A DNA stretch of 8,690 nucleotides from contig DMWU01000015.1 of NCBI GenBank assembly GCA_003483125.1, positions 1 through 8,690 on the forward strand. Reading direction: 5' to 3'. Within the stretch, counting starts at the first letter, position 1. Each line of letters begins with the position of its first letter. This document shows positions 1-6,061 of this stretch, one piece after another. A program made the translations under genes and the position numbers. The stretch is from Erythrobacter sp. (GTDB lineage: Bacteria; Pseudomonadota; Alphaproteobacteria; Sphingomonadales; Sphingomonadaceae). The notes below the pieces were generated by a model. That model searched no databases. It was not told the DNA's origin and saw only the letters and a program-made list of their open reading frames with translations.

Positions 1-24
1 CTGCAATTAAATTGCTTAGGAATC

Positions 25-894
25 CTAGACCTCAGACAAGCGCGCGAAATAGATCCGAATTGCCTGTGTCATCATCCGCACAAATCCCTCTCGACCTTCT
101 GGCGAAGTGAGCCTATGCGCGTCTTCCGAATTGGTTACAAAACCAGTCTCGAACAATACGGATGGGATGTCAGGGGCATGCAGAACCATGAGATCGGCGG
201 CGCGGTGCGCATCGCTGATAAAATCATAAACGCCTTCGCCTTCGCGCAAAATCAGCTCTACAAACTCACCCGATTGCTCCTGCGACCGGCGCTGCGATAG
301 ATCCACCAGTATTGCGCTCACCTCTGCGGATTGCCCTTCGAACGTAATGCCGTTCAGACGGTCGGCATCATTCTCTCTGCGCGCGAAACGTACCGCAGCG
401 GCGCTCGATGCACGGTCAGACAAGGTGTATATGCTCGCGCCGCTCAACTCGCTCTGCTCCCCTGCAGAGTCTGCATGAAGCGAAATGAATAGGTCCGCGC
501 CTAGCTGACGGGCAATCTCTGGGCGTTCTTTCAAAGTCAGTAGGCGGTCATCCTCACGTGTGAGGGCGACCCTCAAGCTTCCCTCCCGCACCAATTCATC
601 ACGCAATGCTAGTGCGAGCGTTAGCGTGATGTCCTTTTCCATCACACCGTGACCAACGGCTCCCGGATCGCGACCGCCATGACCGGCATCGATTACGACC
701 AATGGTGCCTCTTTCTCCTCTGCTCCAAAAATCTGCGGAAGTTCGCCGTTTCCCGGGTAATCAGGCAAAAGGAAGCGCAATACATACTCGCGATCGAAAT
801 ACGGAATTGGTAGCTTCGCGCCGGTGCCTATCAGACCGCTAATAACGACAAGCGGCAGGAGAACCACCAGCACCAAATGCAATCGCCAAGTCAT
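25..894 (-). CDS. N-acetylmuramoyl-L-alanine amidase (Amidase_3, AmiC-like), membrane-anchored
   Basis: Zinc-dependent amidase that cuts the bond between N-acetylmuramic acid and L-alanine of peptidoglycan, used in septal wall splitting and wall turnover in the periplasm. The 289-residue product has a hydrophobic stretch at residues 5-25 that serves as a signal anchor or signal peptide. The catalytic domain runs from about residue 64 to the end. The Amidase_3 zinc ligands and catalytic acid are visible: H72 in DAGHGGRDPGA, E86, H140 in SLHAD, and E249 in FETGFVTN. The segment at about 155-235, with SDRASSAAAVRFARREN, is the inserted region typical of AmiA/B/C enzymes, whose blocking helix is relieved by EnvC/NlpD-type activators. 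No AMIN domain is present, so septal targeting must work differently from E. coli AmiC. The ATG at 892-894 has no clear Shine-Dalgarno sequence. A weak promoter-like pair (TTGCAA at 928-933, TAATCT at 904-909, minus strand) would give an almost leaderless mRNA. The family assignment is firm; the exact amidase subtype is not. Confidence 0.93.
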   Translation of the reverse strand: MTWRLHLVLVVLLPLVVISGLIGTGAKLPIPYFDREYVLRFLLPDYPGNGELPQIFGAEEKEAPLVVIDAGHGGRDPGAVGHGVMEKDITLTLALALRDELVREGSLRVALTREDDRLLTLKERPEIARQLGADLFISLHADSAGEQSELSGASIYTLSDRASSAAAVRFARRENDADRLNGITFEGQSAEVSAILVDLSQRRSQEQSGEFVELILREGEGVYDFISDAHRAADLMVLHAPDIPSVLFETGFVTNSEDAHRLTSPEGREGFVRMMTQAIRIYFARLSEV

Positions 895-1013
895 ACTAGC
901 GACAGATTAGGGACACATTCACCATGATTGCAATATGGTTGCGGGCATTAACCCACGATGCTAGCAGCAGCATCCAGGACAACATGAGAGCGTCTGGAAA
1001 ATGGTTCCAAATT

Positions 1014-1042
1014 TTCAAATGATTTCCAGGATGCGGTAAATT
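1014..1042 (+). promoter_or_regulatory. possible sigma70-type promoter of rne
   Basis: TTCAAA (1014-1019) and TAAATT (1037-1042) are 17 nt apart, each matching 4 of 6 consensus bases, in the AT-rich part of the divergent gap. Transcription would start near 1049 and give a leader of about 268 nt. An inverted repeat (CTGGAAA 994-1000, TTTCCAG 1023-1029) overlaps it. Weak evidence; a different promoter is possible. Confidence 0.3.
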
Positions 1043-1048
1043 ACGCAT

Positions 1049-1316
1049 GTTTTACAACAGGTTGATGCAGTGTTGAGACGAATCTTCCCAAATGATCACG
1101 AGCAGAGACATGCTGCTGCTTGCGTGACCATCGGGCAGTTTGCGCCAGAATCGCGCAGGTCCAACCCAGCAGACACAGCAATTTTGCCCTGCGAAGAAAT
1201 ATTCCGGGGCGATTTCGAACCTACTGGCGTGCTTAATGGCAACGCCGGTTCCCACATGATTGCGCGGCAGGGCGACATGCGATTCGGAACACCGCCCGGC
1301 GCTCGGAGAAATTTTA
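1049..1316 (+). promoter_or_regulatory. structured 5' leader of rne
   Basis: No convincing gene lies between the amidase and rne, but this stretch can fold into several hairpins. Hairpin A (1092-1131) pairs TCACGAGCAG (1096-1105) with CTGCT-tg-CGTGA (1116-1127), and ATG with CAT outside. A smaller stem pairs CGCAGG (1154-1159) with CCTGCG (1188-1193). Hairpin B (1217-1251) pairs GAACC and GGCGT with ACGCC and GGTTC around an 11-nt loop, with a 4-nt bulge. Close to the ribosome binding site, GGGCG (1270-1274) can pair with CGCCC (1293-1297). The Shine-Dalgarno GGAG (1305-1308) lies 8 nt before the ATG. In enteric bacteria RNase E controls its own mRNA through a structured leader; an analogous role here is inference, since no sequence similarity to the enteric element is apparent. 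Confidence 0.4.
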
Positions 1317-4010
1317 ATGGCAACGCGTATGCTAATCGACGCGCGCCACCCGGAAGAAACGCGGGTGGCAGTGATCAAAGGCAACAGGATCGAAGAATTT
1401 GACTTTGAATCCGCAGAACACAAACAGATCAAGGGCAACATCTATCTAGCCAAAGTAACAAGGGTAGAACCTTCGCTACAGGCGGCATTTATAGATTTCG
1501 GCGGTAATCGCCATGGCTTCCTTGCCTTTAATGAAATCCACCCGGATTATTATCAGATCCCGAAAGAGGATCGCGACGCACTCTTGGCCGAAGAGGCCGA
1601 AGCTGCTGAGGAGGAGGCTCGACTTCGGGCCGAAGAGGAAGATGAAGGCATTGCCCCCGGCGAGGAATATGACGCCGAGGATGAATCTTCCGAAGCCCTA
1701 GCCGAGGACCTAGCTGAGGATGGTGTTGAAGAAATCGACACCAGCGACAAGGACAAGGTCTCAATAATCGAAGATGGTCACGTCGAAAATGGCGATGACA
1801 CGGACGAAGATGATGATGTCGAAGATGACGAGGATAGCTCCGACAAGGAATCCGATGAATTTTCGGAAGCCGAGATCGAGGATGACGAAGAAGAGAAACC
1901 CAAGCGCTCGCGTCGTGGGCGTGGTCGCAAGGGCCGTCGGCGTCAAGGTAAAGGGCGCAGCCGCTCCAAGGAGGTAGATGAAGTTCGCGCTCGCCGCCTG
2001 GCATTGCGCCGACGTTACAAGATCCAGGACGTCATCCAACGCCGGCAAGTCTTGCTGGTTCAGGTGGTCAAGGAAGAACGCGGCAACAAAGGCGCGGCAC
2101 TTACAACCTACCTCAGCCTCGCCGGGCGATATACCGTCCTGATGCCCAACTCCTCTCATGGCGGAGGAATCAGCCGAAAGATCAACTCATCGAGCGATCG
2201 CAAGCGGCTCAAGCAAATTGTTTCTGACCTGAAGCTTCCCAAGACGATGGGGCTGATCGTAAGGACTGCAGGCCTCAGCCGGACAAAAACCGAGATCAAG
2301 CGCGATTTCGACTATTTGGCCCGGCTTTGGGACGAAATCCGTGAGATGACGCTCTCGTCGACGGCCCCTACCCTGATCCATTCGGACTCTGACCTGATCA
2401 AGCGCGCGATCCGCGACATCTACAATCGGGAGATTGAGGAGGTCGTTGTGGAAGGCGAAGAAGGGTACAAGGCGGCCAAGGAATTCATGAAGCTGCTAAT
2501 GCCCAGCCATGCCCGTCGGGTGAAGGCATACACAGACCCAGTTCCACTTTATCAGCGCTATGGCGCCGAAGATCAGTTGAGGGCAATGTACGATCCGGTC
2601 GTGCAGCTAAAATCGGGTGGCTATCTGGTTATAAACCCGACCGAAGCACTGGTTTCAATCGACATCAACTCGGGTCGCTCCACAAAGGAACACGGGATCG
2701 AGCAAACCGCGCTCAGTACCAATCTGGAGGCCGCCCGGGAAATTGCCCGCCAGTTGCGTCTACGCGATATGGCAGGACTGGTCGTAATCGACTTCATCGA
2801 CATGGAGTACAACTCCAATACCCGCAAAGTCGAAAAGGCGATGAAAGAGGCGCTGAAGCACGACCGCGCACGGCTCCAGGTCGGCCGTATATCCGGCTTC
2901 GGGCTTATGGAGATGAGTCGCCAAAGGCTGCGCACGGGCGTGCTAGAGGCGACGACCCGCGATTGTCCGCATTGCGATGGAACGGGCCTTGTCAGGACCG
3001 CATCCAGTGCTGGCCTTTCCGCCTTGCGTCTCATCGAAGATGAAGCAGCCAAGGGTAAGGGAACCGTAATCCGGCTAGGCGCAAGCACTGAAGCTGCGAT
3101 CTACATGCTCAATACAAAGCGTGGGGACCTGGCTCAGATCGAAGATCGCTATGGCGTAACTGTCGAAGTCGTCCCCGAAGGCGAGGATGAGGGCGCAAAG
3201 ATGACGGTGACCAGTATGGGACCGCGTCCGAGCAAAGCCCCCAAATTCGATCCCATCGTCGACGAAGAAGACGATGAGGAAGACGAGTCATTTGTCGCCG
3301 ATCACGACGAGGATGATGGCGGCCCACGCAAGAAGCGTCGTCGGCGCAGGCGCGGTGGCCGCGGCCGAAACAAGAAGAAGCATGAAGAGGCAGAAGCCGA
3401 GTCCAAGGCCGAAGAAGTCGAAGCCGACTCCGATGAGCAACAAGGATCGGAGGAGGAAGCTTCTGACACCAAGCCAAAGAAGCGTCGACGCCGAGGCGCC
3501 CAGCGCAAGGACAAGGTTGAAGCAGATGGCGAAACTGAGGTTGCCGAGGAAGCGACTGCGGAATCAGGCGATTCCGAGACCGTAGCTGAAGAAAGCACCG
3601 AGAAAGAAGCAAAGCCGAAGGCTAAGCGTAAACGTGCTCCTCGCAAGAAAAAGGACGAAGACAAGCCGGCTGAAAAACAAACCGCTAGTGAGGCGCCAAT
3701 TGAGGAGCCCACTGCGGAAGCTGAACAGAAGCCCAAGCGCAAGCGTGCGCCGCGCAAGAAGAAGGTTGAGGAGAAGGCGGAAGAATCCGCAGCACAAGAC
3801 GATGCGACCGATACTCCGGCTGAAAAGCCCAAGCGCAAACGTGCACCGCGCAAAAAGAAAGAGGAATCTGAATCGTCAGAAACGAAGGCGGGTACAAAGG
3901 CTAAATCCGCCAAGGATGAGCCTGCAAAGACCGCCGAGACAGACGAAGAATCTGATGACGGACAGGGATCATCTCGTCGCGGCTGGTGGCAACGAACTTT
4001 TGGTGAATAA
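1317..4010 (+). CDS. rne: ribonuclease E (Rne/Rng family), degradosome endonuclease
   Basis: Essential endoribonuclease that cuts AU-rich single-stranded RNA in mRNA decay and rRNA/tRNA maturation and scaffolds the degradosome. From the ATG at 1317 (GGAG 8 nt upstream) it has 897 residues; an in-frame TTG at 1260 would add 19 residues but lacks support. The S1 domain starts at about residue 36, is interrupted by a long insert (about 83-234, acidic then Arg/Lys-rich), and resumes at IQDV/KEERGNKGAA. The 5'-monophosphate sensor has R316 and T317 in VRTAG. The DNase I-like subdomain carries D449 and N451 (SIDINSG) and the IDFIDM acidic residues D492/D495, matching the E. coli magnesium ligand region around D303/D346. 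The Zn-link is C550-P-H-C553. The tail (about 640-897) is disordered, alternates acidic and basic blocks, has three KRKRAPRKKK repeats, and ends RRGWWQRTFGE; in Caulobacter a GWW motif at the RNase E C-terminus docks PNPase. No E. coli-type membrane helix was recognised. Confidence 0.97.
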   Translation: MATRMLIDARHPEETRVAVIKGNRIEEFDFESAEHKQIKGNIYLAKVTRVEPSLQAAFIDFGGNRHGFLAFNEIHPDYYQIPKEDRDALLAEEAEAAEEEARLRAEEEDEGIAPGEEYDAEDESSEALAEDLAEDGVEEIDTSDKDKVSIIEDGHVENGDDTDEDDDVEDDEDSSDKESDEFSEAEIEDDEEEKPKRSRRGRGRKGRRRQGKGRSRSKEVDEVRARRLALRRRYKIQDVIQRRQVLLVQVVKEERGNKGAALTTYLSLAGRYTVLMPNSSHGGGISRKINSSSDRKRLKQIVSDLKLPKTMGLIVRTAGLSRTKTEIKRDFDYLARLWDEIREMTLSSTAPTLIHSDSDLIKRAIRDIYNREIEEVVVEGEEGYKAAKEFMKLLMPSHARRVKAYTDPVPLYQRYGAEDQLRAMYDPVVQLKSGGYLVINPTEALVSIDINSGRSTKEHGIEQTALSTNLEAAREIARQLRLRDMAGLVVIDFIDMEYNSNTRKVEKAMKEALKHDRARLQVGRISGFGLMEMSRQRLRTGVLEATTRDCPHCDGTGLVRTASSAGLSALRLIEDEAAKGKGTVIRLGASTEAAIYMLNTKRGDLAQIEDRYGVTVEVVPEGEDEGAKMTVTSMGPRPSKAPKFDPIVDEEDDEEDESFVADHDEDDGGPRKKRRRRRRGGRGRNKKKHEEAEAESKAEEVEADSDEQQGSEEEASDTKPKKRRRRGAQRKDKVEADGETEVAEEATAESGDSETVAEESTEKEAKPKAKRKRAPRKKKDEDKPAEKQTASEAPIEEPTAEAEQKPKRKRAPRKKKVEEKAEESAAQDDATDTPAEKPKRKRAPRKKKEESESSETKAGTKAKSAKDEPAKTAETDEESDDGQGSSRRGWWQRTFGE
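1569..2018 (+). other. acidic/basic insertion within the RNase E S1 domain
   Basis: This encodes about residues 85-234 of RNase E. Relative to the E. coli protein it interrupts the S1 domain between the HGFL strand region and IQDV. Residues about 91-193 are dominated by Glu and Asp; about 194-218 switch to an Arg/Lys/Gly-rich block containing RSRRGRGRKGRRRQ. It is low-complexity and probably disordered. Such S1 insertions are known in alphaproteobacterial RNase E; what this one does is not known from sequence. Confidence 0.75.
3612..3860 (+). repeat. three basic protein repeats (KRKRAPRKKK) in the RNase E tail
   Basis: The copies lie at 3612-3653, 3729-3764 and 3825-3860 (residues 766-779, 805-816 and 837-848), each following an acidic linker. 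All contain the decapeptide KRKRAPRKKK, preceded by KPKA or KP. The DNA copies differ at several synonymous third positions (for example Ala-Pro as GCT-CCT, GCG-CCG and GCA-CCG), so the peptide rather than the DNA is being maintained. They resemble Lys/Arg-rich nucleic-acid-binding arms of histone-like proteins; RNA binding is inference. Confidence 0.8.
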
Positions 4011-4040
4011 CTAAGACCGCATATCCATAGAAGGTGATGC

Positions 4041-4067
4041 CAAGGCTGGTGCTAAGCGCCAGCCTTG
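4041..4067. terminator. shared hairpin between convergent rne and methyltransferase genes
   Basis: A 12-bp stem (4041-4052 with 4056-4067, one G-T wobble, 3-nt loop TAA) lies 31 nt after the rne stop. It also contains the last codons of the convergent methyltransferase, whose TAG (4052-4054, minus strand) sits at the loop. Its place between converging genes suggests bidirectional termination. Neither strand has a T-run after the stem, so it may be a factor-dependent terminator or a 3'-end stabiliser. Confidence 0.6.
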
Positions 4068-4687
4068 CGAGCCACGCCCCATTCCATCCATCCGGCGATG
4101 CGTGGTGTCTTAGGCAGATATCCCTGTCCTAATGGCTCAACCTCAAAACCAGCCCCACGAAGAGCTGAACCGATCGGGCGCGTCAGGTGGCAACCGCCAG
4201 CCATACGCTTCCAATAGGGCTCGATCCGTTCTTGCCATTGATGGACATTTTCGTCAGGCGCCTTCCCATGCTCGAGAAATAGCATTCGTCCACCAAGCTT
4301 CAGCACCCGCTTGATTTCCGAAAGCACCTTTTTCGGATCGTCAACCGAACAAAGAGTATAGGTGCAAACCACCGTATCAAACTGGCCGGCAGGAAAGGGA
4401 ATATCTTCCCCTACTCCCGCGCGAATTTCGTTCTCCCAACCGCGTGCCCTTGCATGGGCGCGTGCATCCTCGAGCAATCCTTCATGTGGATCAATACCGG
4501 CAAAACTAGAAACGAGACTATCTTGATAGAACTGTTGGTTTAGGCCGCCACCGCAGCCCAGCTCAAAGACACTTCCACTCGCCAACGGCACCAGCATAGA
4601 GCGGCGTTTCATGATCTGCCCCTGACTACACGCCAAGGTCACTAATCGCGGCATCACATGTGCATCGTACCAGCTTTCCAGTCCCAT
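4052..4687 (-). CDS. class I SAM-dependent methyltransferase, METTL7/TMT1-like
   Basis: Small Rossmann-fold methyltransferase, 211 residues from the chosen start. SAM motif I is VFELGCGGG (residues 40-48), followed by the acidic D66 of motif II. A DTVVCTYTLCSV segment (104-115) and LKLGGRMLFLEHG (129-141) complete the Methyltransf_11 core. The opening MGLESWYDAHVMPRL and the later blocks FLEHGKAPD, WQERIEPYW, GGCHLTRPI and AGF match the pattern of bacterial relatives of animal METTL7/TMT1 enzymes; the animal proteins are reported to methylate thiols, but the bacterial substrate is unknown. The open frame reaches back to 4861, but the extra 58 residues lack family-like sequence. The ATG at 4685-4687 has AGGG 9 nt upstream and a promoter just before it, so the short start is preferred. 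The ATGs at 4694 and 4691 are alternatives. The gene diverges from the ATP-grasp gene. The family is clear; the reaction is not. Confidence 0.85.
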   Translation of the reverse strand: MGLESWYDAHVMPRLVTLACSQGQIMKRRSMLVPLASGSVFELGCGGGLNQQFYQDSLVSSFAGIDPHEGLLEDARAHARARGWENEIRAGVGEDIPFPAGQFDTVVCTYTLCSVDDPKKVLSEIKRVLKLGGRMLFLEHGKAPDENVHQWQERIEPYWKRMAGGCHLTRPIGSALRGAGFEVEPLGQGYLPKTPRIAGWMEWGVARKAGA

Positions 4688-4717
4688 AGACATCATCCCT
4701 GAAGCCAATCGCGACAG

Positions 4718-4746
4718 ATTATCGCCAGATATTGATATGGGAACAA
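4718..4746 (-). promoter_or_regulatory. promoter of the methyltransferase gene
   Basis: On the minus strand TTGTTC (4741-4746) and GATAAT (4718-4723) are exactly 17 nt apart; the -10 matches 5 of 6 consensus bases and the -35 matches TTG. Transcription would begin near 4711, about 24 nt before the ATG at 4687, just ahead of AGGG. This also argues against translation starting at 4861. Confidence 0.5.
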
Positions 4747-4754
4747 AAATCTTT

Positions 4755-4787
4755 CGCAAGTTGACAAAAACTATAACCAAACTTGCG
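4755..4787. promoter_or_regulatory. perfect dyad in the divergent gap, possible operator
   Basis: CGCAAGTT (4755-4762) and AACTTGCG (4780-4787) form a perfect 8-bp inverted repeat with a 17-nt AT-rich centre. It lies 9 bp upstream of the -35 of the methyltransferase promoter, in the gap before the ATP-grasp gene. The centre-to-centre spacing of about 25 bp would place the two halves on nearly the same face of DNA. A TTGACA (4761-4766) overlaps the left arm, but no good -10 follows on the plus strand. The role as a regulator binding site is inference. Confidence 0.4.
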
Positions 4788-4949
4788 TCGAAGTGGCAGA
4801 GAACGAATACAAACTTCGCTCTACCCACTTTTACGACGCTCTTGTTGGCTAGGCTTGCCATAAATGCCGCAAAATTTGCTGGCAGGAGATGACATTCAGG
4901 CCTATCGCGACCAGCGATACAAAGCTCGAAAAAGAAGGCCTATTCGACC

Positions 4950-5963
4950 ATGCCCGAATCCATTGCACCGCTCAGAATTTCGCAGGAAGCAAAAGAGCGC
5001 GTGCGTCTGCTCTTTATGGCGAAACACGCACTCTGGGGTGGCGGCATGCATCCCGAGGACGGCAATCACGCCATTTACCACCACGAAGTGCGCACTACTT
5101 TAGAAAATCTTGGTCTGAACCTGCAATTCGCCAATAGCTACGATGTTTTGTACTCAAGGCCAGACGCAGACTTTGTATTTCCGCTGCTTAATCGCGGCGG
5201 TTTCGTCAATTCAGAAATGTTGATCCCGATCCTGTGCAACATGCATCGCATCCCGTATCTGGGCGCGATGCCGTTCCTGCGGGGTCTCGGGGATGACAAA
5301 TCGGTATCCAAGCTTCTTTCGAGCCATGCTAGCGTGCCGACTGCCCCATGGTTTTGCTACCGCCGCGGCGGGCCTGTCGAAGAACAGGATTTACCCCCAT
5401 CAGATGATGGTCGCTGGGTTATCAAACCCAATGCATCGTCGGCGAGTTGGGCGATCTCGGATGCGCACGACTGGGCTGGTGTAAGCAATGCTATCGCGGA
5501 CATCCACGGACAGGGACATGACGCGATCGTCGAGCCCTATCTCGATGGTTACGATGTCCAGTGCGCGTTCATCACGATCGACAACAAACCCGTTGCTCTT
5601 CCAATGCTTTGGTACGAGCGGGAAAATACACAGCGCCTATGGACCTATTACGAGAAGCGTGACCTTGTCCAAAATACTGAAAAAGCGGCACTAAAACTGT
5701 TCGAGGACTCCGAACTTGCTCCCAAGATCACCAAATATGCGGAGAAAGTTGCGCGTGAATTCGTGCCGTTTGATTATGGACGTATCGAGTTTCGGCTTGA
5801 CCTCAGCACCGGCGATATCAATTTCATCGAGATCAATTTAAATTGCAATTTGTGGTCGGAAAAGGTCATGGCCAAAGCCGCCGGTTACGCTGGTTTGAGC
5901 CATTCCGACCTGCTCGAGACATTACTCGCTGAATCCTGGCGAAGGCACGCACTGATCTCGTGA
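4950..5963 (+). CDS. ATP-grasp ligase, D-alanine-D-alanine ligase-like
   Basis: A 337-residue protein with the layout of Ddl-type ATP-grasp enzymes, which activate a carboxylate as acyl-phosphate and join it to an amine. The N-terminal domain has DADFVFPLLNRGG (72-84) and IPYLGA (101-106), placed like the VVFP/IPYVG segments of Ddl. DDKSVSKLL (115-123) matches the helix after it. The ATP-binding lysine is probably K159 in WVIKP, with E195 in VEPYLDG at the hinge. LWTYYEKRD (230-238) sits where Ddl has its omega loop (YDYEAKY). The magnesium ligands are probably D284 (FRLD), E294 and N296 in FIEINLNCN. The start is the first in this frame after a stop, with GAAGG 11 nt upstream. It is not in a mur/fts cluster, and the substrate-binding residues look unlike a standard Ddl, so a role in wall synthesis should not be assumed. 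It could make a peptide-like metabolite. Fold confident; product unknown. Confidence 0.8.
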   Translation: MPESIAPLRISQEAKERVRLLFMAKHALWGGGMHPEDGNHAIYHHEVRTTLENLGLNLQFANSYDVLYSRPDADFVFPLLNRGGFVNSEMLIPILCNMHRIPYLGAMPFLRGLGDDKSVSKLLSSHASVPTAPWFCYRRGGPVEEQDLPPSDDGRWVIKPNASSASWAISDAHDWAGVSNAIADIHGQGHDAIVEPYLDGYDVQCAFITIDNKPVALPMLWYERENTQRLWTYYEKRDLVQNTEKAALKLFEDSELAPKITKYAEKVAREFVPFDYGRIEFRLDLSTGDINFIEINLNCNLWSEKVMAKAAGYAGLSHSDLLETLLAESWRRHALIS

Positions 5964-6003
5964 TTCAACGGGTGGTTTGAAGCAGGTTTTGCACCAGCAT
6001 CTC

Positions 6004-6031
6004 TTGCCCTCAACGACCGAAGCGCTAGATA
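6004..6031 (+). promoter_or_regulatory. possible promoter of the sdhB operon
   Basis: TTGCCC (6004-6009) and TAGATA (6026-6031) are 16 nt apart in the 98-nt gap before sdhB. The -35 matches 4 of 6 and the -10 only 3 of 6 consensus bases. No convincing terminator separates this from the ATP-grasp gene, so read-through is also possible. Confidence 0.25.
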
Positions 6032-6061
6032 GATTCAGCGACCAAAAAGGATAGACCGGAA

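Noticed and set aside
3..27. Two short palindromes (GCAATT-A-AATTGC and TAGGA-A-TCCTA) at the 3' end of the amidase gene, considered as a terminator.
   Set aside because: Stems of 5-6 bp with one-base loops cannot form stable RNA hairpins, and the window ends too soon to see what follows.
1260..1316. In-frame TTG start that would lengthen RNase E by 19 residues.
   Set aside because: The ATG at 1317 has GGAG at ideal spacing and begins the usual MATRMLIDA N-terminus.
1070..1402. A 110-codon plus-strand frame from a GTG across the rne leader and into rne.
   Set aside because: It overlaps the rne start in another frame, has no clear ribosome binding site and no recognisable protein features; the region is better explained as leader.
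3302..3913. A 203-codon minus-strand frame opposite the RNase E tail, rich in Ser, Ala, Leu and Arg.
   Set aside because: It is a shadow of the Lys/Glu/Ala/Arg-rich repetitive coding strand; low complexity and no start signals.
4889..5137. An 82-codon plus-strand frame beginning at an ATG directly after GGCAGGAG, considered as a small gene or a frameshifted N-terminus of the ATP-grasp protein.
   Set aside because: AGGAG touches the ATG, leaving no spacing; the frame overlaps the ATP-grasp gene, and that gene has its own complete N-terminal domain from 4950.
5834..5851. Two overlapping 12-bp palindromes (CAATTTAAATTG and AAATTGCAATTT) inside the ATP-grasp gene.
   Set aside because: They arise from the alternating Asn/Leu/Cys codons of the conserved INLNCNL motif and need no regulatory explanation.
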